Below, one piece after another: positions 1-4,867 of a stretch of 6,303 nucleotides of DNA. The position numbers and the translations under genes are program-made. The notes under the pieces are model-generated. The model was given only the letters and a program-made list of their open reading frames with translations, did not search any database and was not told the DNA's origin. Origin of the DNA: an uncultured Clostridia bacterium (lineage in GTDB: Bacteria > Bacillota > Clostridia > Christensenellales > UBA1242); assembly GCA_937914725.1 (NCBI GenBank), contig CALDMJ010000123.1, positions 1-6,303 of the forward strand. Reading direction: 5' to 3'. Each line of letters starts with the position of its first letter. Position 1 is the first letter of the stretch.

Positions 1-1
1 C

Positions 2-46
2 GACTACGTCGCCAACGTTGGTCGAAATGACAATAAAGTGAGGTAA
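2..46 (+). CDS. C-terminal tail of a gene entering from the left, possibly SEC-C-motif related (partial)
   Basis: One plus-strand frame is open from the window edge to a TAA at 44-46 and encodes DYVANVGRNDNKVR. The string VGRND matches the opening of the SEC-C zinc-binding motif (usual form VGRNDPCPCGSGKKYKKC) found at the C-terminus of SecA and several other proteins. The cysteine half is missing here, because the frame stops four residues later. If the match is real, the parent protein has lost its zinc ligands. Fourteen residues are too few to identify a gene, and chance is a fair alternative. About 70 bases of AT-rich DNA with no clear plus-strand terminator separate it from array 1. The gene would converge on the membrane protein gene at 437-1015. 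Confidence 0.3.
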   Translation, partial: DYVANVGRNDNKVR

Positions 47-113
47 CTTACCATAATAATAAGGTTTTCTTTATTCGATTGATGACGCGGTCAAAAAATT
101 GTGTAACCCATAA

Positions 114-162
114 TATATGAAAAAGGTACATAGAAAATTTTCTATGTACCTAATTTCATATA
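114..162 (-). terminator. Palindromic intrinsic terminator closing array 1
   Basis: Positions 125-150 form a perfect 26-bp palindrome with 13-bp arms (GGTACATAGAAAA and its complement). The symmetry extends imperfectly to 114-162 through TATATGA/TCATATA. Read on the minus strand, the hairpin is followed at once by five T (120-124), as in an intrinsic terminator. On the plus strand it has no T-run. It would end transcripts that leave the membrane protein gene at 437-1015 and run through array 1. The right arm is also the first half of a 40-bp repeat (142-181), so the palindrome may have formed when a repeat copy became inverted. Confidence 0.5.
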
Positions 163-181
163 GTGTCACTCACCAAACCTG
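142..181. repeat. 40-bp direct repeat, copy A
   Basis: This segment begins CTATGTACCTAATTTC and ends CACCAAACCTG. It is repeated at 243-282 with 2 mismatches in 40. A more diverged copy lies in array 2 at 4574-4610. Copy A overlaps the right arm of the palindrome at 125-150. Confidence 0.85.
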
Positions 182-186
182 CGCCA

Positions 187-431
187 GTGGCGTTTGCCAC
201 CAGCAACAGGACTTTCCCCACAAAAGGTACTCAATCAATTAACTATGTACCTAATTTCATATAGTGCCACTCGCCAAACCTGTAGCCGCGGGGCTTTCCC
301 CGCCAGTACCTGCAGCCGTGCGCTATCGCACCTGAGAACTAAACTATATAGAGTGAACATCCGTTTGCCGCCCACGCAAGTAACTTGGACGTAGGAACAG
401 TACCTGCAGCAGCGGGGCTATCCCCGCACCC
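187..431. repeat. Mini-hairpin repeat array 1
   Basis: This is a string of short GC-rich hairpins embedded in conserved flanks. Hairpins are GTGGC-gttt-GCCAC (187-200), GCGGGG-cttt-CCCCGC (288-303), GTGCG-ctat-CGCAC (318-331), CAAG-taa-CTTG (377-387), GTAGG-aacagta-CCTGC (391-407, one T-G pair) and GCGGGG-ctat-CCCCGC (412-427). A decayed copy, GGACTTTCCCC, sits near 209-219. The linker AGTACCTGCAGC(A/C)G precedes two of the hairpins. Stem sequences change while complementarity is kept, which points to selection on structure or repeated copying of structured units. The array starts 5 bases beyond the stop codon of the minus-strand gene at 437. I see no convincing coding region in it and do not recognise the family. 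Confidence 0.75.
243..282. repeat. 40-bp direct repeat, copy B
   Basis: This is the second copy of the repeat at 142-181, differing at two positions (T/C and A/G). It is preceded by GGTACTCAATCAATTAA (226-242). A close match to that leader (GTACACAATCAAATAA) precedes the array 2 copy at 4574, so the repeated unit is longer than 40 bp. Confidence 0.85.
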
Positions 432-436
432 GCCCG

Positions 437-1015
437 TCAAATGGCTGAGGCAAGAATGAAGAAAGCAGCAACAAGCGTGCCAATCGCAAGCGCAAGACTG
501 AATATTCCAACAAAAACATCAAACCACTTGAGTTTTTTAGCGCGGCGGCGCTCCTCAAGTTCCGCAGCACGCGCGTCCGTTTCAGCAGCGTCACTGTAAA
601 TCATATTCTCTAAACCGCCGCCCACAGTCGTGGCGTCGGCCGCTGACGTCGATTGCGCAACAAGTTCCGCCTGCTTTTGTGCGCGCTTTTTCTTCTTTTT
701 GTCCGACGCTTTTGCCAAAAAACCCTCAAGCGTGCCAGTGATTGCACACATAAATCCGAAAATCATATACACAAAACTATATTCAACCGCCGTAACCACT
801 ACTCCAAATGCAAATAGCGTGACAAGGAACGCCGCGACAAAATTGTCGCCGCCCCACAGTATCATTGCCCAGTACTCAAGCCCAAGCCCAATGCCGATAA
901 ACAAAATTTGCGTGATAAGCGCAATAACCCTGCCCATCGCGTTTTTAGAATAATTGTATCCGTCACGAAAATGCCTGTCGTGAATTGAAAATAGCCATCC
1001 CCAAAATCCTGACAT
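437..1015 (-). CDS. Hypothetical four-helix membrane protein
   Basis: This 192-residue protein belongs to no family I recognise. The N-terminal 28 residues are rich in aromatic, His and Arg residues. Hydrophobic segments lie at about 30-54, 58-77, 78-98 and 166-192, so four membrane helices are likely. Between helices 3 and 4 is a charged loop of about 65 residues. It opens with a poly-lysine run (SDKKKKKRAQKQAE, about 105-117), passes through an Ala/Thr/Ser-rich stretch, and closes with an acidic-then-basic helix (DARAAELEERRRAKK, 147-161) that could form a short coiled coil. By the positive-inside rule this loop should be cytoplasmic. The start is set by AAGGGAG about 9 nt upstream of the ATG at 1015. 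The gene has its own candidate promoter at 1092-1120 and no close partner. The TGA stop lies next to array 1. The protein is probably real, given its length, composition and RBS, but its function is unknown. Confidence 0.8.
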   Translation of the reverse strand: MSGFWGWLFSIHDRHFRDGYNYSKNAMGRVIALITQILFIGIGLGLEYWAMILWGGDNFVAAFLVTLFAFGVVVTAVEYSFVYMIFGFMCAITGTLEGFLAKASDKKKKKRAQKQAELVAQSTSAADATTVGGGLENMIYSDAAETDARAAELEERRRAKKLKWFDVFVGIFSLALAIGTLVAAFFILASAI

Positions 1016-1091
1016 AATTTTTTTCTCCCTTTAATCATTTATTAGCACTGCGCGCCATAACCTCACACAAGCGCCACTGCCCAATATTTTG

Positions 1092-1120
1092 ATTATAACA
1101 TACTTTGCTAAATTCTACTA
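1092..1120 (-). promoter_or_regulatory. Extended -10 promoter for the membrane protein gene
   Basis: On the minus strand, TATAAT lies at 1092-1097 preceded by TGT (TGnTATAAT, an extended -10). The -35 region 17 bp upstream (TAGTAG, 1115-1120) is poor, as is usual for extended -10 promoters. Transcription would start near 1085, about 70 nt before the ATG. The adjacent palindrome AGCGT-ttt-ACGCT (1120-1132) could be a protein-binding site, but this is only inference. Confidence 0.55.
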
Positions 1121-1184
1121 GCGTTTTACGCTTATTATGTAATAATAGTCATTTTAGTTGATAAACTTTTAAAGCGAACAACTA

Positions 1185-1232
1185 ATACATTGCAAAAACA
1201 CGCAAGATTGATTGCGTGTTTTTGCAATGTAT
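1185..1232. terminator. 21-bp perfect-stem hairpin, likely bidirectional terminator
   Basis: Arms 1185-1205 and 1212-1232 are perfectly complementary over 21 bp around the 6-nt loop GATTGA. The core is ACGCAA/TTGCGT flanked by A5 on one side and T5 on the other, so in either direction a stem is followed by GTTTTT, as in a bidirectional terminator. It lies 130 nt beyond the end of the YlmC/YmxH-family gene and would insulate that gene from the next promoter at 1092-1120. The stem is longer than termination needs. Confidence 0.6.
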
Positions 1233-1362
1233 AACAATGATAATGTAATTTTTCGTTTATTCCTTTTTTTGGGGGTGAATATGCACCTTTGTGCTGATTA
1301 ATTAACATATAAATACAATATTTATCTTTGTAAGTAAACATTATGCGATGTGTGCGAGGACG

Positions 1363-1701
1363 TCAAGACTGCTCCCAGTTGGTTGCTTGGATATTTTTAG
1401 AGTACTCTTGCGCGTAGGTGTGCGACGGCTCCTTCTGCGGCGGGGGTGCGGGTTGCGGCGGCGCAGAATTTGGCAAGAGTTCTACAAGAATTACATCCAT
1501 TCCAATTTTGCATATATTTTGGTACGGAATAAATATGTCGTTTTGCGACTTGAAAAACCCACGTTTTAGCCCCGGTACGACGAAGCCCATTAGTTTGCCG
1601 TATGAGTCGTCAAAAATCGCGTCGATGATATGCCCTAGATTTTTGCCGTCGACGATGTTGACGACGACTTTTTGCCGAAGTTCTACAAAAGAAATTTCCA
1701 T
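1363..1701 (-). CDS. YlmC/YmxH family sporulation protein (PRC-barrel domain)
   Basis: This 112-residue protein has the layout of the YlmC/YmxH family, small PRC-barrel proteins conserved in endospore-forming Firmicutes; their exact role is not established. Residues 1-76 carry the family pattern: FVELRQKVVVNIVDGKNLG at the start, then an acidic IDAIFDD turn, GKLMGFVVPG (35-44), DIFIPYQNICKIG (55-67) and DVILVEL. The usual family length is about 80-90 residues. Here a Pro/Gln/Ala-rich tail follows (SAPPQPAPPPQKEPSHTYAQ, about 79-98), ending in a polar segment. It looks disordered and is the least conserved part. The ATG at 1701 is preceded by GGGGTGGG about 3 nt away, a moderate RBS. The gene lies 76 bp downstream of the small regulator on the same strand and may be co-transcribed or have its own promoter (TATAAC at 1725-1730, with no good -35). 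Confidence 0.85.
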   Translation of the reverse strand: MEISFVELRQKVVVNIVDGKNLGHIIDAIFDDSYGKLMGFVVPGLKRGFFKSQNDIFIPYQNICKIGMDVILVELLPNSAPPQPAPPPQKEPSHTYAQEYSKNIQATNWEQS

Positions 1702-1755
1702 TTACCCACCCCACTATTTCTTTTGTTATACTCAAAGTATGTATATGCGGCGGGG

Positions 1756-1775
1756 ACGCTAATTGTGCTTAGCGT
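1756..1775. repeat. Short inverted repeat between the regulator and YlmC/YmxH-family genes
   Basis: ACGCTAA (1756-1762) and TTAGCGT (1769-1775) are perfect complements around a 6-nt loop, two bases beyond the regulator's stop codon. No T-run follows on either strand, so it is a weak terminator at best. It could be an operator or an RNA stem protecting the 3' end. Confidence 0.4.
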
Positions 1776-1777
1776 TA

Positions 1778-2020
1778 TCAATCAATTTCTAGTTCATCAA
1801 AATCAAATAGTGGACTATCAAAAAATTCATTCATTGATAATCCAAGTTCCCTAATTATTTGTGCCATATTCTTAATATTTGATGTCTTATATTTACAATT
1901 CAAAATATCGGTCATTGTACTGTGATATATTCCCGTTAACTGCTCCAATTTATATTGCGTCATACCTTTTTGTTTTAAAATTTCTCTAACTCTTAACGCA
2001 AACGCTTCTCCTCAATTCAT
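1778..2020 (-). pseudogene. Cro/CI-type HTH regulator with an in-frame TGA at codon 3
   Basis: The longest ATG-initiated frame without a stop (from 1963, 61 residues) starts inside the HTH domain and has no usable RBS. Reading further upstream in frame gives GEAFALRVREILKQKG, the missing first helix of a Cro/CI domain. It joins TQYKLEQLTGIYHSTMTDIL (helices 2 and 3), then a helical tail ending FFDSPLFDFDELEID. The natural start is the ATG at 2018-2020, with GAGGA about 5 nt upstream, but codon 3 is TGA (2012-2014). TGA ends other genes in this window, so general recoding is unlikely. Either the gene is freshly inactivated, or the base is an assembly error, or a truncated protein without helix 1 is made. 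Complete members are about 80 residues and bind DNA as dimers. It lies divergent to the HipA-like kinase gene. Confidence 0.6.
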
Positions 2021-2106
2021 ACACTTCCTCACGATTTATCTCTTAATTATTTTAACAAATTAATTTTTATTTATACGTATGGGAAAACGGGCTTTTTGTT
2101 CACTTT

Positions 2107-2130
2107 TATGGTTTATTATTTAGAACCATA
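2107..2130. promoter_or_regulatory. Candidate operator between regulator and kinase genes
   Basis: TATGGTT (2107-2113) and AACCATA (2124-2130) form a perfect 7-bp inverted repeat with a 10-bp spacer, 18 bp upstream of the kinase -35 box. Dyads with about 17 bp between half-site centres suit dimeric HTH proteins, and the neighbouring gene encodes one. Neither strand has a T-run, so a terminator is unlikely. Binding is inferred only. Confidence 0.3.
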
Positions 2131-2148
2131 GTTTAAGGGCGTTTGGGG

Positions 2149-2177
2149 TTGAAATTAAGAATAAATTGTGATATAAT
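2149..2177 (+). promoter_or_regulatory. Sigma-A-type promoter of the HipA-like gene
   Basis: The -35 TTGAAA (2149-2154), a 17-bp spacer and the -10 TATAAT (2172-2177) preceded by TG-A (2169-2171) make a near-consensus extended -10 promoter. Transcription should start near 2184, leaving a leader of about 27 nt with an RBS (AAAGGA, 2201-2206). This is the strongest promoter in the window. Confidence 0.8.
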
Positions 2178-2210
2178 GAGAACAATAAAAGGATATGTGC
2201 AAAGGAACAA

Positions 2211-3539
2211 ATGGAAAAAATAGGAATAATTAAAAGCAAAAAGTTAGTTTTGCCAAAAAAATCAAGCAAAAAAAACCTCAATTCGCATTTTTGGTTCGAG
2301 CAAGGCGGGAAAAAATATATGTTCAAATACGCACTTGATGACGAATACAATGGTCGCTCATTTTTGAATGAGATGCTCATCAGCCAAATGTGCAAGTTCA
2401 TTGGTTTGCCGTGTCAGGAAGCAAAACTTGCACGATACACGCACGGGAATGTGGAAGGTGTGAAAATTAGAAGTTTTTTGAAAGAAGGCGAGCGCGAAGT
2501 TTCAATGAATGACATTTTGAAAGAAAAATGCGATTCCTTGCTCGTTGAGAGCTTTGGAAAGAACTTTTTGGAATATTACATATACCCTTACATCCCCAAA
2601 ACGCAAAAAGAAGTGGCAGCACTAAGGAAAAAAAATTTGCACACATCGGCAGGAATTGAAGCGGTCGACGGGAAGTTTCCAACTCAAATCAGTTTGGAAG
2701 ATATTGAGCTAGATTCACAAAACAAAATTCGCCTGCTTTTTGACATTTATGTTGAAAGAGAAAGTCCAGCCGCTAATAAACTGTTTGGCGAAAAGGTCAT
2801 AAATGCTATTTGTAATAGAATTTTTCTCATTAATCGCATCAATACAGATTATAATGAATTGCAATCCATTGAATCACTGACAAATTTGGCACAAGAATAC
2901 GCAAGCGTTCACGGCTACACTCTTGCCCAAAATTTAGAAGAACAATTAGCGCAAATGCTCATATTCGATTTTGTTGTCGCACAAACTGACCGCCATTTGG
3001 GAAATATCAGCTTAATTTTGAGCGGAAACACTCTGCGCCTTGCCCCGCTTTTTGACAACGGACATTGTTTAGTCCTAAAACGCCATTTTGTCGTACACGA
3101 CAAACTTAATTATTACCGCACAAAAATTACCCCTGAGCTACTAAAAAAGCCGATTACACTAAAAACAATTGCAAATCTTGACGACTTTTTGAATGTTCAA
3201 TACGACAATTTTGTCGCGCATTTACTCAAAAACGCGCCTGAACTACTGGAACTTGCTCCACATTATAAGGAAAATTTTGAAAAGTCAGTAAACGGGCGTT
3301 TGAAAAAATATACAACGCATTCTAACGATTCATTTGCCACAGATGAAGATGGAATTAACGCAATTTTAAATGGCAATATTGAGTGGCTTGCCAATAACGG
3401 CATTGAATATACTCCCGAGCTGTGGCTGAAAACATACCTTTTCGCCTCCAAACAACTTATGCGTGACCACATTGACGAACTCAAGTATATGTACCACAAA
3501 GTAAACGACAATAGGTTTGCTGACCTTTTTCAACGATAA
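2211..3539 (+). CDS. HipA-like serine/threonine kinase
   Basis: This 442-residue protein has the landmarks of the HipA/CtkA-like kinase fold. An N-terminal strand pair carries the ATP-binding lysine (YMFKYA, Lys39), followed by the paired acidic residue in FLNEMLISQM (Glu54). The catalytic loop is QTDRHLGN (258-265, base Asp260, metal-binding Asn265). APLFDNG (278-284) supplies the second metal-binding Asp282. All key residues are present, so it should be active. Residues 90-235 form a long helical insertion and 350-442 a helical tail I cannot assign. The protein lacks the separate N-terminal HipA_N segment of E. coli HipA, so it is closer to the stand-alone kinases. HipA proteins phosphorylate translation factors such as glutamyl-tRNA synthetase; this one's target is unknown. 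AAAGGA lies 4 nt before the ATG. A Cro/CI-type gene lies divergently upstream, unlike the usual hipB-hipA operon. Confidence 0.8.
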   Translation: MEKIGIIKSKKLVLPKKSSKKNLNSHFWFEQGGKKYMFKYALDDEYNGRSFLNEMLISQMCKFIGLPCQEAKLARYTHGNVEGVKIRSFLKEGEREVSMNDILKEKCDSLLVESFGKNFLEYYIYPYIPKTQKEVAALRKKNLHTSAGIEAVDGKFPTQISLEDIELDSQNKIRLLFDIYVERESPAANKLFGEKVINAICNRIFLINRINTDYNELQSIESLTNLAQEYASVHGYTLAQNLEEQLAQMLIFDFVVAQTDRHLGNISLILSGNTLRLAPLFDNGHCLVLKRHFVVHDKLNYYRTKITPELLKKPITLKTIANLDDFLNVQYDNFVAHLLKNAPELLELAPHYKENFEKSVNGRLKKYTTHSNDSFATDEDGINAILNGNIEWLANNGIEYTPELWLKTYLFASKQLMRDHIDELKYMYHKVNDNRFADLFQR

Positions 3540-3548
3540 ATCAACCAC

Positions 3549-3579
3549 AAAAACAAGTGCGAAAATCACACTTGTTTTT
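3549..3579. terminator. Bidirectional terminator between convergent genes
   Basis: AAAAACAAGTG (3549-3559) and CACTTGTTTTT (3569-3579) are perfect complements around a 9-nt loop, with a T-run in both directions. It starts 10 nt after the kinase stop codon. The TGA of the YgjV-family gene (3566-3568) lies in the loop and its last codons form one arm, so coding sequence and terminator overlap. Confidence 0.85.
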
Positions 3580-4432
3580 CATTTTGGGCATCATTACTGA
3601 CGTCATTTGAAGTGACGTTATTTTCAATAGTTTTTTCTTTTGTCAAAACAATGGGCGCAGATTGTGTTGTCACGGCATCAAGTAGAGTGTAGGCGTTTTG
3701 CTTGATAGCATCGCCACTTTTGACAAGAGTTTTTATTTTATTTTTGTCAAATTGTTCGACATTTTCAGTTGTGCGCAGTTTGGTTGTATAGCGCCCGTAC
3801 GAATAGTACTTCCCTTTCTCAAGTTGTTTTTGTAAGTCAAGCAAAGTGACATTGTAGACAATTGGTTTCTTTGAAACAAGTTCCTTGAGCATTTTGGATG
3901 TTTTCTTTCGTCTTATTTTTGGCACAATATCGAGTCGCACAATGCCAATGACTGAGAAGATAAGTCCTATCGCTTCACTCAACGTGTTTGTGTAAGCACT
4001 AACGCAAAGGTTGAACATTACAAGCAGTACGCCCGATGCAAAGTAACAAAGGCGCGTGATTGTCATATTCTTTTGCCAAGCGCCGTACGTGACAACGATT
4101 GCCTCGACAATTGCAAACACATCGTACCACCCACTGTATGTGAACACTGCATTCACACCGATTGCAAACATAAAAATAAGCATTACCCACACAGGGCAAT
4201 TTTTCTTTTTGTTGTCGTAAATTTGGAAAATGACGAGTTTTATTAATCCGATTATGCTCATTATTGCGCCCGTGTAACTCCCGAGCAAAAAATAAACGGC
4301 GCTGTTTAGTATATTTACGAAAATTAGTAATGTAATGAGTGTTTTGCGCGCGCGGGCTTGCAGCGACGTACAGTAAATAACGAGCGAAACAAACCCGACC
4401 GCTTGCGCAATGATGAAAAGTGTTAAATCCAT
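3566..4432 (-). CDS. YgjV family inner membrane protein with a long C-terminal tail
   Basis: This is 288 residues from the chosen start. The ATG at 4432 (MDLTLFIIAQAVGF) is preceded by AGGA about 8 nt away. The in-frame ATG at 4495 would add 21 residues translated from the terminator hairpin and has no RBS. The first 170 residues hold about six membrane helices (roughly 4-22, 31-50, 54-71, 81-98, 103-120 and 127-165). Their pattern of small helices and closing motif, LSEAIGLIFSVIGIVRLD, fits the YgjV family, whose function is not established. The remaining 120 residues are polar and presumably cytoplasmic: a basic stretch (KIRRKKTSK, 172-180), a KYYSYGRYTTKLRTTE segment (208-223), and an Asn/Thr/Val-rich end. 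Such a tail is not typical of the E. coli protein. The gene lies directly behind a minus-strand terminator, with no evident promoter in between. Confidence 0.7.
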   Translation of the reverse strand: MDLTLFIIAQAVGFVSLVIYCTSLQARARKTLITLLIFVNILNSAVYFLLGSYTGAIMSIIGLIKLVIFQIYDNKKKNCPVWVMLIFMFAIGVNAVFTYSGWYDVFAIVEAIVVTYGAWQKNMTITRLCYFASGVLLVMFNLCVSAYTNTLSEAIGLIFSVIGIVRLDIVPKIRRKKTSKMLKELVSKKPIVYNVTLLDLQKQLEKGKYYSYGRYTTKLRTTENVEQFDKNKIKTLVKSGDAIKQNAYTLLDAVTTQSAPIVLTKEKTIENNVTSNDVSNDAQNEKQV

Positions 4433-4449
4433 ATATTTTATCCTACCAT

Positions 4450-4471
4450 AAAAAAAGCGGCATTGTGCCGC
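4450..4471 (-). terminator. Intrinsic terminator at the end of array 2, just before the YgjV-family gene
   Basis: On the minus strand GCGGCA (4466-4471), loop CAA and TGCCGC (4457-4462) are followed by seven T (4450-4456), a strong intrinsic terminator. It would end transcripts from yajC that run through array 2. The T-run ends only 17 nt before the YgjV-family start codon, so it could instead act as a leader attenuator. A second GCGGCA on the minus strand (4483-4488) offers an alternative partner for TGCCGC. Confidence 0.75.
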
Positions 4472-4573
4472 CCCAAATAAATTGCCGCTATACAATTTTA
4501 CAAAAGCAACTCGCTTGCAAATACTGACTTCACAGCAGCGGGCATTGCCCGTAGAAAGTACACAATCAAATAA

Positions 4574-4610
4574 CTATGCACCAATTCCATTTAAAGCCAT
4601 TCACCAAACC
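4574..4610. repeat. Diverged copy of the 40-bp repeat
   Basis: CTATGCACCAATTCCAT...CACCAAACC aligns with 142-181 and 243-282 with several substitutions, and has the same upstream leader (GTACACAATCAAATAA) as the copy at 243. It shows that arrays 1 and 2 derive from the same modules. Confidence 0.6.
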
Positions 4611-4696
4611 AATAACAACACACTTTGCCGCCCAAAACTACACTAGTGGCGTTTGCCACCGAGGCATAAACATTGTAGAAAGTACTTATATGCGTT

Positions 4697-4753
4697 GTCC
4701 GCGAAAGCAAATTGCTTGTAGGGAAAGTATCTACAGCAGTGCGCTATCACACC
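4697..4753. repeat. 57-bp triple-hairpin unit, copy B
   Basis: Three hairpins follow in order: AAGCAA-a-TTGCTT (4705-4717), GTAGG-gaaagta-TCTAC (4718-4734) and GTGCG-ctat-CACAC (4739-4752). It matches 4811-4867 at 49 of 57 positions. Four differences fall in loops or linkers, two are a compensating base-pair swap (C-G to T-A at 4719/4733), one gives a G-T pair and one a C-A mismatch. Confidence 0.8.
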
Positions 4754-4810
4754 AGCAGCGGGGCTATCCCCACCGAGTACTACACCCTATAGAACGCATA
4801 AACGCACGCC

Positions 4811-4867
4811 GTCCGCAAAAGCAACTTGCTTGCAGGGACAGTACCTGCAGCAGTGCGCTGTCGCACC
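4811..4867. repeat. 57-bp triple-hairpin unit, copy A
   Basis: The hairpins are AAGCAA-c-TTGCTT (4819-4831), GCAGG-gacagta-CCTGC (4832-4848) and GTGCG-ctgt-CGCAC (4853-4866), all perfectly paired. The start lies exactly 114 bp from that of copy B, twice the unit length. The last base of the unit is the first base of the yajC stop codon complement, so the array joins the gene without a spacer. Confidence 0.8.

Larger units (their letters stand above)
1016..1362. other. Intergenic region between the membrane protein and YlmC/YmxH-family genes
   Basis: These 347 bases carry no convincing gene. They hold an RBS at about 1025-1031, a minus-strand promoter at 1092-1120 with a small palindrome beside it (AGCGT-ttt-ACGCT, 1120-1132), and the long hairpin at 1185-1232. 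Beyond that is an AT-rich stretch (1233-1362) with a T8/G5 run at 1263-1275. The minus-strand 68-codon frame here runs through the hairpin and has no RBS. Confidence 0.6.
4502..4866. repeat. Mini-hairpin repeat array 2
   Basis: This 365-bp stretch between yajC and the YgjV-family leader is built of modules shared with array 1 in the same orientation. It contains AAGC-aactc-GCTT (4504-4516), CGGGC-att-GCCCG (4539-4551), a diverged copy of the 40-bp repeat (4574-4610), TTTGCCGCCCA (4624-4634, also at 364-374) and GTGGC-gttt-GCCAC (4646-4659, identical to 187-200). Two 57-bp triple-hairpin units (4697-4753, 4811-4867) flank GCGGGG-ctat-CCCCAC (4758-4773). The array abuts the yajC stop codon. The long plus-strand frame through here reads antisense into yajC and is not credible. 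Confidence 0.75.

Noticed and set aside
194..394. Plus-strand 66-codon frame in array 1
   Set aside because: It reads through hairpin repeats, its residues mirror the repeats, and it has no RBS.
187..431. Integron attC sites or a tRNA-like structure
   Set aside because: No attC core sites (GTTRRRY/RYYYAAC) flank the hairpins, there is no integrase, and no cloverleaf or T-loop motif can be found.
1283..1294. GCAC-cttt-GTGC as an isolated member of the mini-hairpin family
   Set aside because: It has only a 4-bp stem and none of the conserved flanks; chance is likely.
1135..1341. Minus-strand 68-codon frame
   Set aside because: It runs through the 21-bp hairpin, has no good RBS, and its composition is not protein-like.
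2194..2232. 12-codon leader peptide overlapping the kinase start
   Set aside because: The possible RBS is only 1-2 nt from its ATG, and nothing suggests regulatory codons.
4433..4495. Longer YgjV-family start at 4495
   Set aside because: It would translate the terminator hairpin and has no RBS; the start at 4432 has AGGA at proper spacing and a typical membrane N-terminus.
4697..4867. CRISPR-like array
   Set aside because: There are no equal-length repeats with unique spacers of constant size; the variable parts are hairpin stems, and no cas genes are visible.
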